This document shows positions 55,758-63,820 of a DNA stretch of 64,000 nucleotides, piece by piece (position 1 is the first letter of the stretch; the number at the start of each line of letters is the position of its first letter). The position numbers were made by a program, and so were the translations under genes. The notes beneath the pieces are model-generated. The model did no database searches. It was not told the DNA's origin and worked only from the letters and a program-made list of their open reading frames with translations. Source of the stretch: Stenotrophomonas ginsengisoli (GTDB taxonomy: Bacteria > Pseudomonadota > Gammaproteobacteria > Xanthomonadales > Xanthomonadaceae). Location: the NCBI RefSeq assembly GCF_001431485.1, contig NZ_LDJM01000011.1, positions 114,681 to 178,680 on the forward strand, given 5' to 3'.

Positions 55758-56632
55758 GCCTTGCCGGCGCTGGCTTGGAGCAGGCCGGCAAAGGCATCCG
55801 CTGCACGTGACAGGGTGCGCCCGCCGTGGCGTACCCAGCCCAGCTGGCGCTGCAGGTGCGCACCGCTGACCGGCAGGGCCACCACCTGGGCATCGAGCAG
55901 GCTGGCCGGCAGTGCGCTCCAGGCCATGCCCACCCCGACCAGCATGCGGATGGTTTCCAGGTAGTTGGTGCGCAGGCGCACCTGCAGTTCCAGCCCGTGC
56001 TGCGCGAACAGGCCGGCAATCAGCTTGTGGGTGAAGGTGCCCGGGTCGGGCAGCACCGCCGGGTGCGCGGCCAGATCATGCAGGCTGACCCGCTTGCGCG
56101 CGGCCAGCGGGTGGTCACTGGCGACCATGAAGCACAGCGGGTCCTCCCATAGCGGCTGGGCCAGCAGCGGCGCGGCGGTGTGCGCGGCCAGGGTGGTCAC
56201 GGCCAGCTCGGCGGCTCCGTCCAGTACCCGCGCATAGGCCTGCTCGGAATCGACAAAGGCAATGTCCAGTTCCACCTGCGGGAACTGCTGGGCATAGCGC
56301 TTGAGCAGGGGCGGCAGGTGGTGCAGGCCGATATGGTGGCTGGTGGCGATGCGCAGGCTGCCGGCCACACCATCGCCCAGCGCGGCCAGGGCGCGGCGGG
56401 TGTCGCTGGCCTCGGTGAGCAGGCGCCGGGCCCGGCCCAGCAGCAGCTGCCCGGCCTCGGTGGGCACCACCTGGCGGCCGAGGCGGTCGAGCAGGCGTAC
56501 ATCCAGCTCGGCCTCGAGCTGGGCAATGCGCTTGCTTACTGCCGGCTGGGTCAGGTGCAGGCGCTGGGCGGCGGCAGAGAATCCGCCGTGCTCGGCCACG
56601 GCGACAAACACGGCCAGGCTGGTCAGGTCCAT
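55754..56632 (-). CDS. LysR-family regulator divergent from leuCDB
   Basis: A 292-residue LysR regulator with HTH GGFSAAAQRLHLTQPAVSKRI and a full effector domain. It is divergent from leuC across 97 bp that contain a T-N11-A box, so it probably controls leucine biosynthesis. The stop overlaps the convergent GGDEF gene by 4 bases. The co-inducer (2-isopropylmalate or another metabolite) is not deducible from sequence. Confidence 0.85.
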   Translation of the reverse strand: MDLTSLAVFVAVAEHGGFSAAAQRLHLTQPAVSKRIAQLEAELDVRLLDRLGRQVVPTEAGQLLLGRARRLLTEASDTRRALAALGDGVAGSLRIATSHHIGLHHLPPLLKRYAQQFPQVELDIAFVDSEQAYARVLDGAAELAVTTLAAHTAAPLLAQPLWEDPLCFMVASDHPLAARKRVSLHDLAAHPAVLPDPGTFTHKLIAGLFAQHGLELQVRLRTNYLETIRMLVGVGMAWSALPASLLDAQVVALPVSGAHLQRQLGWVRHGGRTLSRAADAFAGLLQASAGKA

Positions 56633-56635
56633 GCT

Positions 56636-56650
56636 ATTCCTTATTGGAAT
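56636..56650. promoter_or_regulatory. LysR-type T-N11-A box in the lysR-leuC gap
   Basis: ATTCC-TTATT-GGAAT is a perfect 15-bp inverted repeat with the LysR T-N11-A core. It starts only 4 bases from the lysR start codon and 80 bases before leuC, the place for autoregulation plus activation of leuC. Confidence 0.65.
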
Positions 56651-56729
56651 GGGTGGGATGAAAAATAGGAGTTTGAGTTATTGATGGCAAGCGCCGACCA
56701 TCAAGCCATCACACCGTCGCCTGCCTGCC

Positions 56730-58157
56730 ATGACCGCCAAGACCCTGTACGACAAGCTGTGGGAGCTGCACGAAGTCTCCCGCCGTGATGACGGCTCCTC
56801 GCTGATCTACATCGACCGCCACATCCTGCACGAGGTGACCTCGCCGCAGGCCTTCGAGGGCCTGCGCCTGGCCGGGCGCAAGCCGTGGCGCATCGATGCC
56901 AACATCGCCACCCCGGACCACAACGTGCCCACCACCCGTGCCGAGCGCCAGGGCGGGCTGGAGGCCATCAGTGACGAGGTCTCGCGCCTGCAGGTGGCCA
57001 CCCTGGACGAGAACTGCGATGACTTCGGCATCCTCGAGTTCAAGATGAACGACCCGCGCCAGGGCATCGTGCATGTGGTCGGCCCGGAGCAGGGCGCCAC
57101 CCTGCCGGGCATGACCGTGGTCTGCGGCGACTCGCACACCTCCACCCACGGCGCGTTCGGCGCGCTGGCCCATGGCATCGGTACCTCGGAGGTGGAGCAT
57201 GTGCTGGCCACCCAGTGCCTGGTGGCCAAGAAGATGAAGAACATGCAGGTGCGGGTGGAGGGCGAGCTGGGCGTCGGCGTCACCGCCAAGGACGTGGTGC
57301 TGGCCATCATCGGCCACATCGGCACTGCCGGCGGCAACGGCCACGCGCTGGAATTTGCCGGCAGCGCGATCGAGAGCCTGTCCATGGAAGGGCGCATGAC
57401 CCTGTGCAACATGGCCATCGAGGCCGGTGCCCGCGTCGGCATGGTGGCGGTGGATGAGAAGACCATCGAGTACGTGCGCGGCCGCCCGTTCGCCCCCAAG
57501 GGCGCGCAGTGGGAAGCCGCCGTGGCCGCCTGGGCCGAGCTGGTGTCCGATGCCGATGCAGTGTTCGACAGTGTGATCACGCTGCGCGCCGAAGACATCA
57601 AGCCGCAGGTGAGCTGGGGCACCTCGCCGGAAATGGTGCTCCCCGTGGATGCCAGCGTGCCGGACCCGGCCGCCGAAGCGGACCCGGTCAAGCGCGATTC
57701 GATCGAACGTGCGCTCAAGTACATGGGCCTTGCCGCCAACCAGGCGATCACCGACATCAAGCTGGACCGGGTGTTCATCGGCTCGTGCACCAACTCGCGC
57801 ATCGAGGACCTGCGCGCCGCCGCTGCCGTGGCCAAGGGCCGCAAGGTGGCCGCCAGCGTCAAGCAGGCGCTGGTGGTGCCGGGCTCGGGCCTGGTCAAGG
57901 CCCAGGCCGAAGCCGAAGGGCTGGATGCGATCTTTGTCGCGGCCGGTTTTGAATGGCGCGAGCCGGGCTGCTCGATGTGCCTGGCGATGAACCCGGACAA
58001 GCTGGGCAGCGGCGAGCACTGCGCCTCCACCTCCAACCGCAATTTCGAAGGCCGCCAGGGCGCGGGTGGGCGTACCCACCTGGTCAGCCCGGCGATGGCC
58101 GCTGCCGCTGCGGTGGCCGGCCACTTTGTTGACGTGCGCGAACTGGCCCCGGTCTGA
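56730..58157 (+). CDS. leuC: 3-isopropylmalate dehydratase large subunit
   Basis: LeuC with LeuD isomerises 2- to 3-isopropylmalate in leucine synthesis. The 475-residue product has the three 4Fe-4S ligands Cys353 (IGSCTNSR), Cys414 and Cys417 ([12 protein letters not shown]), and [14 protein letters not shown] near residue 130. It leads a three-gene operon. leuA is not in this window; leuD follows 11 bases later. Confidence 0.96.
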   Translation: MTAKTLYDKLWELHEVSRRDDGSSLIYIDRHILHEVTSPQAFEGLRLAGRKPWRIDANIATPDHNVPTTRAERQGGLEAISDEVSRLQVATLDENCDDFGILEFKMNDPRQGIVHVVGPEQGATLPGMTVVCGDSHTSTHGAFGALAHGIGTSEVEHVLATQCLVAKKMKNMQVRVEGELGVGVTAKDVVLAIIGHIGTAGGNGHALEFAGSAIESLSMEGRMTLCNMAIEAGARVGMVAVDEKTIEYVRGRPFAPKGAQWEAAVAAWAELVSDADAVFDSVITLRAEDIKPQVSWGTSPEMVLPVDASVPDPAAEADPVKRDSIERALKYMGLAANQAITDIKLDRVFIGSCTNSRIEDLRAAAAVAKGRKVAASVKQALVVPGSGLVKAQAEAEGLDAIFVAAGFEWREPGCSMCLAMNPDKLGSGEHCASTSNRNFEGRQGAGGRTHLVSPAMAAAAAVAGHFVDVRELAPV

Positions 58158-58168
58158 AGGAACCCCAC

Positions 58169-58816
58169 ATGAAAGCCTTTACCCAACACACCGGCCTGGT
58201 CTGCCCGCTGGATCGCGCCAACGTCGATACCGACCAGATCATTCCCAAGCAGTTCCTCAAATCGATCAAGCGCACCGGCTTCGGGCCCAACCTGTTTGAC
58301 GAGTGGCGTTATCTGGATATCGGCCAGCCCGGCCAGGACAACAGCGCCCGCCCGCTGAACCCGGATTTCGTCTTGAATTTCCCGCGTTATGCCGGCGCCT
58401 CGGTGCTGCTGGCACGCGAGAACTTCGGCTGCGGCTCCTCGCGCGAGCATGCGCCGTGGGCACTGGACGAATACGGCTTCCGCGCGGTGATCGCGCCCAG
58501 CTTTGCCGACATCTTCTACAACAACAGTTTCAAGAACGGCCTGCTGCCGATCGTGCTGGACGAAGCCATCGTGGACGCGCTGTTTGCCGCCACGCTGGCG
58601 CAGGAAGGCTACACGCTGACCGTGGACCTGCAGCGCCAGGTGGTCATCGACGGCCAGGGCGGCGAGCACGCCTTCGAGGTCGAGCCTTTTCGCAAGCACT
58701 GCCTGCTGCATGGCCTGGACGATATCGGCCTGACCTTGAACGAGCGCGATGCCATTGCCGCGTTCGAAACCCGCCACAAGGCCGCACAGCCCTGGCTGTT
58801 CGGCGCTACTGCCTGA
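58169..58816 (+). CDS. leuD: 3-isopropylmalate dehydratase small subunit
   Basis: The 215-residue LeuD swivel domain, partner of LeuC. It shows [17 protein letters not shown] at the N-terminus and the substrate-recognition loop [15 protein letters not shown]. The length is normal. It is set tightly between leuC and leuB. Confidence 0.96.
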   Translation: MKAFTQHTGLVCPLDRANVDTDQIIPKQFLKSIKRTGFGPNLFDEWRYLDIGQPGQDNSARPLNPDFVLNFPRYAGASVLLARENFGCGSSREHAPWALDEYGFRAVIAPSFADIFYNNSFKNGLLPIVLDEAIVDALFAATLAQEGYTLTVDLQRQVVIDGQGGEHAFEVEPFRKHCLLHGLDDIGLTLNERDAIAAFETRHKAAQPWLFGATA

Positions 58817-58830
58817 TTACGGATATTGAA

Positions 58831-59913
58831 ATGAGCAAGAAGATCTTGGTGTTGCCCGGTGATGGTATCGGCCCGGAAATCATTGCCGAGGCAGTGAAGG
58901 TGCTTGAAGCGGTGCGTGACACCCACGGGGTGGACATCACCCTGGAGCAGGATGATCTGGGCGGTGCGGCCTATGACCGTTACGGCAGCCCGCTGGCCGA
59001 TGAAACCCTGGCGCGCGCGCGCGCGGCCGATGCCGTGCTGCTGGGCGCCGTGGGTGGCCCGCAGTGGGACAGCATTGACCCGGCCCTGCGCCCGGAACGT
59101 GGCCTGCTGAAGATCCGCTCCCAGCTCGGCCTGTTTGCCAACCTGCGCCCGGCGCTGCTGTACCCGCAGCTGGCCAGTGCCTCCAGCCTGAAGCCGGAAG
59201 TGGTGGCAGGGTTGGATATTCTGATCGTGCGTGAGCTGACCGGCGGCATTTACTTCGGCAGCCCGCGTGGCAACGAGGTGCGGGCCGATGGCAAGCGTTT
59301 TGCCTATGACACCCTGCCGTACAGCGAGGACGAAATCGCCCGCATCGCCCGCGTCGGTTTCGAGATGGCGCGCGTGCGCAACGGCAAGCTGTGCTCGGTG
59401 GACAAGGCCAATGTGCTGGCCAGCAGCCAGCTGTGGCGCGCCGTGGTCAACGAAATCGCCACCGATTACCCGGATGTGGAGGTCAGCCACATGTACGTGG
59501 ACAACGCCGCCATGCAGCTGGTGCGCGCGCCCAAGCAGTTCGATGTGATCGTCACCGACAACATGTTCGGCGACATCCTCTCCGACCAGGCCTCCATGCT
59601 CACCGGCTCCATCGGCATGCTGCCCAGCGCCTCGCTGGATGCCAACAACAAGGGTATGTACGAGCCCTGCCACGGCTCGGCGCCGGATATTGCCGGGCGT
59701 GGCATTGCCAACCCGTTGGCAACCATCCTCTCGGCGGCGATGCTGCTGCGTTACAGCCTGGGCCGTGGCGATGCGGCTGATGCGATCGAGGCGGCGGTGG
59801 GCAAGGTGCTCGATGCCGGGTTGCGCACGGCGGATATCGCGCTGCCGGGGGAGAAAGTGGTGGGGACGGCGGAGATGGGGGATGCGGTGGTGAGGGCCTT
59901 GAAGGTCGCCTGA
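58831..59913 (+). CDS. leuB: 3-isopropylmalate dehydrogenase
   Basis: LeuB oxidatively decarboxylates 3-isopropylmalate with NAD. The 360-residue product starts [17 protein letters not shown] and has [21 protein letters not shown], the metal aspartates in [17 protein letters not shown], and the NAD site [15 protein letters not shown]. The ATG at 58831 is the family start. It ends the operon, with a terminator 29 bases on. Confidence 0.96.
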   Translation: MSKKILVLPGDGIGPEIIAEAVKVLEAVRDTHGVDITLEQDDLGGAAYDRYGSPLADETLARARAADAVLLGAVGGPQWDSIDPALRPERGLLKIRSQLGLFANLRPALLYPQLASASSLKPEVVAGLDILIVRELTGGIYFGSPRGNEVRADGKRFAYDTLPYSEDEIARIARVGFEMARVRNGKLCSVDKANVLASSQLWRAVVNEIATDYPDVEVSHMYVDNAAMQLVRAPKQFDVIVTDNMFGDILSDQASMLTGSIGMLPSASLDANNKGMYEPCHGSAPDIAGRGIANPLATILSAAMLLRYSLGRGDAADAIEAAVGKVLDAGLRTADIALPGEKVVGTAEMGDAVVRALKVA

Positions 59914-59941
59914 TAGCTGCGGGCATTGCTGGAATGAGAAG

Positions 59942-59971
59942 CAGCCACCGGAAGCGGTGGCTGTTTTTTTT
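59942..59971 (+). terminator. Rho-independent terminator of leuCDB
   Basis: A 9-bp GC-rich stem (59942-59950 with 59955-59963), GAAG loop and eight Ts. It marks the right border of the core chromosome; everything beyond it differs in composition. Confidence 0.92.
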
Positions 59972-59993
59972 AGTCAACCTGATCCCGTTGTTG

Positions 59994-60265
59994 TTACCCC
60001 TTGGCAAAGTGCGCTGCGGCCTTTTTAGGACGTCACGTTCCTCGGGCAGGCGGCGCACTTCGGTCTGAAGGCGGCGGTTCTCTGCCGCCAACAAGCCATC
60101 TGCCTGGCTGTTGGATGGTGCCTTCCGCTGTTTTGCGACCGACGCGTACAGCGAGTGGATGCTTACGCCCAGCCGTGTTGCCACCTCGCGTATTGATCGA
60201 CTCTGCTCAAGTACCTGCTTGGCCGCTTCGGCCTTGAACTCGTCTGTGTATCGCTTTCCACTCAT
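59994..60265 (-). pseudogene. IS3-family transposase OrfA remnant (frameshifted, no OrfB)
   Basis: The frame from the ATG at 60265 (AAGGAGG ribosome site) encodes an IS3 OrfA: MSGKRYTDEFKAEAAKQVLE, a helix-turn-helix, then a leucine-zipper-like ENRRLQTEVRRL. Near the end the codons run into an A5G tract (minus strand, 60022-60027), where one more A would restore the usual LKKAAAHFAKG ending and a stop at 59994. OrfB is absent: right after this point the sequence is junction DNA (CAACCTGATCCCGTTGTT) shared with the local repeat. It is a dead fragment, not a working element. Confidence 0.8.
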
Positions 60266-60313
60266 ACACACCTCCTTGATTGCCGTAATGTACGGCGTGG
60301 AGATGTATAGTGA

Positions 60314-60685
60314 ACCCGGGGCGATCCAGATTTTGCCGTCGGCAACACCGATGATAATGCTTGGTCTTCAACGGCTGCGCAGAACGACGGCCGCGTTTTT
60401 CGTGCCCAGTACAGCTGCGAAGGCACAATTCTGCGCCTAGAGAGTGTGATGCAAAGTGTTGGAAAAGGCGCAATATTCGATGGTGTTGATGGTTTCGATG
60501 GTGGCTATCTTGAGATCAAGGGAGGTTGCAGCGAACTCGGATTGACCTGTCAGCTAAGGTTGCAAACCCACAAGGCGATCATGGATGAGAAGCCTTTCAT
60601 AATTCAGACTATGCGCCCGGTGAATTCTGAATTCCAGGAATGGTTGGATTTCTGTGGCGTCCAAGTCACTAATTCGCAGAAGTGA
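60314..60685 (+). pseudogene. Restriction-endonuclease-like toxin fragment 1
   Basis: The frame is open from just after a TGA at 60311 but has no good start before GTG 60446/ATG 60449, so it looks like the 3' end of a longer gene. The C-terminal ~70 residues carry a PD-(D/E)xK-like pattern: FDGVDGFDGGYLEIKGG (Asp, then Glu-x-Lys), followed by LGLTCQLRLQTHK and a Pro-rich end. That layout is typical of Tox-REase toxin C-termini. Base composition is low in GC. Alternatively it is an intact 78-residue protein of unknown role. Confidence 0.5.
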
Positions 60686-60686
60686 G

Positions 60687-60944
60687 ATGGTGATGGATTT
60701 TTCTTACACCAAACATCAGACGCCACGGGGTGCCAGGCCTGACGCAGAGGTTGGCGATAATTTCTATATTATCAAGAATGTATCGTGCCTTAGGTTGACA
60801 TATCAAATTAGGGTCCTCGCTTTCATAGCGAACACGCGTGGAAAGAATCTCATTATCCAGCTTCCGAAAGGGGCCAAGGTTCATGAGTCACTAAGATTGT
60901 TCGTGCGTGAATCTTTCGGTTCAGTTAAAGTTGAGAGAGCTTGA
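60687..60944 (+). CDS. Restriction-endonuclease-like toxin fragment 2
   Basis: An 85-residue ORF (ATG 60687) starting one base after the stop of fragment 1 and ending two bases before the Imm70-type gene. It reads PDAEVGDNFYIIKNVSCLRL-TYQIRVL, the same layout as fragment 1 and as Tox-REase domains, but the Glu of the ExK motif is Ile (IIK), so catalysis is doubtful. The ending LPKGAKVHESLRLFV fits the last strand-helix unit of these toxins. It is either a worn-out toxin C-terminus or a toxin-like antitoxin. Confidence 0.5.
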   Translation: MVMDFSYTKHQTPRGARPDAEVGDNFYIIKNVSCLRLTYQIRVLAFIANTRGKNLIIQLPKGAKVHESLRLFVRESFGSVKVERA

Positions 60945-60946
60945 TC

Positions 60947-61363
60947 ATGGGTCTGTATCTCTGCGTATTCGATGCATCCGGGAATGAGTTGGAAGGAGTC
61001 GAGGTTGGTTCATATGCTGATTTCAATTTTTTCCGTGATGCCGTAGTTGCTGTGGTTGAAAAAGGGCGATTGGGTGCTGTATGTCCCGTGCTCAATAATC
61101 ATCCAGATAGTGATGGGGAATGGTCAAGTTCAGAGTCAAAGCAGCTTATAACTGAGTTGGATCAGGTGATTGAGGGTTTTTCACAATGCCCTCCGGTCGA
61201 GTATAACTCGCACTGGAAGAGGCAAATTGCCAAGACGTTTGGCATCAAGCCATTGACGTTACTTGAATGCTTCTTTGACGTGGATGGTGAGCCGCTCATT
61301 GAACGACTACAGCAGCTGGCGAAAGTGAGCGTGGAGAGTGGGCAGCCTGTTCTGTTTCAATAG
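60947..61363 (+). CDS. Imm70 family immunity protein
   Basis: A 138-residue acidic cytoplasmic protein starting MGLYLCVFDASGNELEGVEV and continuing with YADFNFFRDAVVAVVE. I recognise this as the Imm70 family of polymorphic-toxin immunity proteins. The ATG at 60947 is the family start. It is coupled to the toxin-like fragment just upstream, and no intact toxin is left in the window, so it may protect against toxins of sister cells. Codon use is AT-richer than that of the core genes. Confidence 0.75.
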   Translation: MGLYLCVFDASGNELEGVEVGSYADFNFFRDAVVAVVEKGRLGAVCPVLNNHPDSDGEWSSSESKQLITELDQVIEGFSQCPPVEYNSHWKRQIAKTFGIKPLTLLECFFDVDGEPLIERLQQLAKVSVESGQPVLFQ

Positions 61364-61815
61364 ATTGTTGCAGGCGATGCTATATGAATAAGCGAAAACC
61401 CGGGTCGCGAAAACCCGGATCGAAGTGGCAAAAACCGGGTCAGAGTCTTAGGTTTCCCCACGTTTTCACGGGCGTAGACACATCTGCTCCAAGAAGGCCT
61501 GTGGCGCTGATCTGAGATGTTCAAGGCAGCGCGATGCTGGTTCCAGCGGTAATCCAACCTGATCCTGTTGTTCGGAGTCAGATCAGAATCACACGCAGTA
61601 CTGAGCTTATATAGCAATACTGGCCAGTGCGTGACACTTAGAACAGCCCATGCTGCCACCATGAGCCGCACAGGATCAGATGCTCCCTATCGCATGAAAA
61701 CAAAGGAACCTCGAGACCACCCCTCAATACAGCCAGCGGGTGGCCACAGGGCTACGAAAAATCCAGCAGTATGTTTGCACAGTGGCAGACGTGAAGCGGG
61801 CTCTGGCCACGTGCC
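61364..61815. other. Non-coding stretch with repeat copy A
   Basis: No credible gene is seen in these 452 bases. It contains short CCGGGTC motifs (61400-61440), repeat copy A, and about 240 bases of unrecognised sequence before the SUKH gene. Confidence 0.6.
61434..61573 (+). repeat. Junction repeat, copy A (~140 bp)
   Basis: Begins at CCGGGTCAGAGTCTTAGG and ends at AATCCAACCTGATCC. It is nearly identical to copy B at 62476-62616 and matches copies C and D at the window end. Read on the minus strand it stays open (…SDQRHRPSWSRCVYARENVG…), which creates spurious ORFs. Confidence 0.9.
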
Positions 61816-62346
61816 TCAGGCCACCAGGCGCCGCCAAAAACCTTCGTCTTGACTGGCAACTTCGCGAGCAATCGACGTGGCCAGCATATGATTGTCACCC
61901 TCTCCACGCCTCAACATCGCTGTCCCCAATCCTCTCAGGAATTTCTCGAAAGATTTAGCGATAACAGGTCCAATTTTCAAAATTTCCCTGTCGAGCAATA
62001 GGATTTCGCCAGAAATTAAATTCAATGCAAAGTCATCCGGATCAGAGCCTGCAATAAACAATAATCCGCGCGGAAGGCATAAGGCATCTGTCATCCTAAT
62101 GACATCGCGAACATAATGGCCGCTAATTGAGAAATAAACAGGGCCAATGGTAAGGTTGCCGAAATCATAGCGCTCAAGCAAAAGCTTAAAATCACCAGGA
62201 AGAGTGGGTTTGGCGAAATCCTGCAATTCAGAAATTTCGAGTCCCGAAAGTCCGCCGGGAAGAAGTCTCATTCCAGTAATCATTGGCTCCAATGGTGAAA
62301 ACCTGTAATTTAACTTTTCTTCAATTTCAGAAATTTTTAACAACAT
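61816..62346 (-). CDS. SMI1/KNR4 (SUKH) family immunity protein
   Basis: A 176-residue protein with the SUKH-superfamily layout: an N-terminal helix (MLLKISEIEEKLNYRF), TLPGDFKLLLERYDFGNLTI as the signature Pro-x-x-Phe/Tyr-Gly segment, and later LPRGLLFIAGSDPDDFALNL. SUKH proteins neutralise many nuclease and other polymorphic toxins. No toxin lies next to it, so it is an orphan. The gene is AT-rich with codon use unlike the core genome. Repeat copies flank it on both sides. Confidence 0.78.
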   Translation of the reverse strand: MLLKISEIEEKLNYRFSPLEPMITGMRLLPGGLSGLEISELQDFAKPTLPGDFKLLLERYDFGNLTIGPVYFSISGHYVRDVIRMTDALCLPRGLLFIAGSDPDDFALNLISGEILLLDREILKIGPVIAKSFEKFLRGLGTAMLRRGEGDNHMLATSIAREVASQDEGFWRRLVA

Positions 62347-62475
62347 TAAATAATCTCTATTAATGGCTACAAGCTCCGTCAGAACCTATATGCGTAGTTT
62401 GCGGCGCCGGGGTGGCGTGCCGATCATGATCAGCGTCATTATTCAAGAGGGTATTGGAAACCCGGGTCATGGAAG

Positions 62476-62616
62476 CCCGGGTCAGAGTCTTAGGTTTCCC
62501 CACGTTTTCACGGGCGTAGACACATCTGCTCCAAGACGACCTGTGGCGGTGATCTGAGATGTTCAAGGCAGCGCGATGCTGGTTCCAGCGGTAATCCAAC
62601 CTGACCCCCTTGTTCG
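62476..62616 (+). repeat. Junction repeat, copy B (~140 bp)
   Basis: The same unit as copy A with a handful of substitutions. Its right end runs directly into the truncated 3' end of the TPR pseudogene. Confidence 0.9.
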
Positions 62617-63047
62617 AACGCAGCCACCGACTGCGGCAGCGCCAGCCCTCGCCGCAATGCAGCGAGGGCGCCACTTGGCTGCAGGCCAGCCAAGGCGGAC
62701 AACCCATCAGCGTAAGCACGCAGTGCCGGGTCATCGCCACCAACGGCGTTGAACTGGCCGACCGCCCCTTCAGCATCACCCTTCACCAACAGCAACTGCC
62801 CGAGCTGGAAGCGGGCCATCGCAAATCCCGGCGCCAATTCCACCGCACGCCGGAACTCACCCTCAGCGCGCTCAAACAAGCCGAATTGCGCATACTGCGC
62901 AGCCAGCAGGTAATGACCCAGGGCATGTATCGGATTGCGATTAACCAGTACTTTCAGCAGCACAACCGCATCCTCGTCACGAAATCCATTAATTGCGTCA
63001 AGTGAAAGTCCGAGTAACTCCTCGTCATCGAGCGATTCGTAATTAAT
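62610..63047 (-). pseudogene. Truncated tetratricopeptide-repeat protein
   Basis: The minus-strand frame is open from 63047 and encodes YESLDDEELLGLSLDAINGF, then TPR-like units (HALGHYLLAAQYAQFGLFE, FAMARFQLGQLLLVKGDAEG). No ATG/GTG/TTG start exists at the natural N-terminus: the first codon after an upstream stop is ATT, and the first usable start is GTG 62963 inside the protein. At the 3' end the frame leaves the protein after VAAFEQ and reads into repeat B. I recall similar TPR proteins beside polymorphic toxin clusters in this family; that link is uncertain. Unlike its neighbours it is GC-rich. Confidence 0.7.
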
Positions 63048-63257
63048 TTATTATTTCCGCCTCATCCAAGTCAATCCAACCTCGATATCGCAATAATAAA
63101 ATCAACAGCGCGCGCCAGAACAATCAATACCGCCATCCACTACACACCCCTTCCCAGACGCAGAAAAGGCAGACCCAGCCAAAGATCAAAACTACAATAT
63201 TGAAACCACACAAAAAATAATCCAACCCGCGCTATCTAATAATCATAGCCACAGACA

Positions 63258-63557
63258 CTACTCCGATGCGAACCGGCAGTACCTCAAAGGGTGATCCATT
63301 GGAAGATCCTCTGCAGACCAAGTTTCAATACGCCGCTCTTGCATGAAAAATGCCTGCTCGAAAACCTCCGCGGACGTGATGCCGCGCGGAGCTTCAATAA
63401 TCAACTCCATTGCCCCCACCGGATCTGGGCAATTCATGCAAAAGGCATAGAGCTGCATATCGATTTCAGCCTCTGACGGCCCCCCCTCGCTTGGGTTAAA
63501 AATATTCTCCGCGATTTCGAAGAGCTCCTGCCTCGTCAACTTACGCACTGTAATCAT
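63258..63557 (-). CDS. Colicin/pyocin-type bacteriocin immunity protein
   Basis: A 99-residue acidic protein. The order LTRQELFEIAENIFNPSEGG, an acidic helix, DPVGAMELIIEAPRG, then a helix and short tail follows the colicin E/pyocin DNase immunity family (compare the E-x-E-F-L-x-L-V and HPxGSDLIYYP blocks of Im9). Its ATG shares one base with the stop of the HNH nuclease fragment just upstream (TAATG), the toxin-immunity coupling seen in colicin operons. It probably still folds and could give resistance to related bacteriocins. Confidence 0.72.
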   Translation of the reverse strand: MITVRKLTRQELFEIAENIFNPSEGGPSEAEIDMQLYAFCMNCPDPVGAMELIIEAPRGITSAEVFEQAFFMQERRIETWSAEDLPMDHPLRYCRFASE

Positions 63558-63760
63558 TATTTTTTTGGTCCATGTATAGCGGAATGAATTTTTGGGGAAA
63601 CTACTCTTAAGTTACTCAAATCATACGCCATACCCCCGACGCCGATCGGGGTATCATGATGGAGGTTATAACGAGAGCCAAATCGAATGTTCTGGAATAG
63701 GATAGGAGCATAAGGCGCATTCCCCCGCGACATCTGCTTCAACGAGGATGCAGAAACTGA
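63557..63760 (-). pseudogene. C-terminal remnant of a colicin/pyocin HNH DNase
   Basis: About the last 63 residues of an H-N-H nuclease remain: SSLKQMSRGNAPYAP and then YNLHHDTPIGVGGMAYDLSN followed by LRVVSPKIHSAIHG. This aligns by eye with the ββα-metal end of colicin E9 (HHDKPI…GGEVYDMDNIRV…KRHIDIH), so the catalytic His pair, Asn and final His are kept. The N-terminal translocation and receptor domains are gone: the homology stops at ~63760, where repeat copy C begins. A longer ORF running to 63910 is only repeat read-through. Confidence 0.78.
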
Positions 63761-63762
63761 AA

Positions 63763-63813
63763 CCCGGGTCAGAGTCTTAGGTTTCCCCACGTTTTCACGG
63801 GCGTAGACACATC
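63763..63813 (+). repeat. Junction repeat, partial copy C
   Basis: The first ~50 bases of the repeat (CCCGGGTCAGAGTC to GACACATC). It abuts the truncated HNH nuclease on the left and is followed within 8 bases by copy D. Confidence 0.88.
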
Positions 63814-63820
63814 GGGAGAA

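Noticed and set aside
59994..60313. Complete IS3 insertion sequence
   Set aside because: Only OrfA is present and is frameshifted; no OrfB, no second terminal repeat and no target duplication could be seen.
62508..62963. A 151-residue intact TPR protein
   Set aside because: The last ~35 residues come from repeat B and the GTG start is internal to the TPR sequence, so I treat it as a pseudogene.
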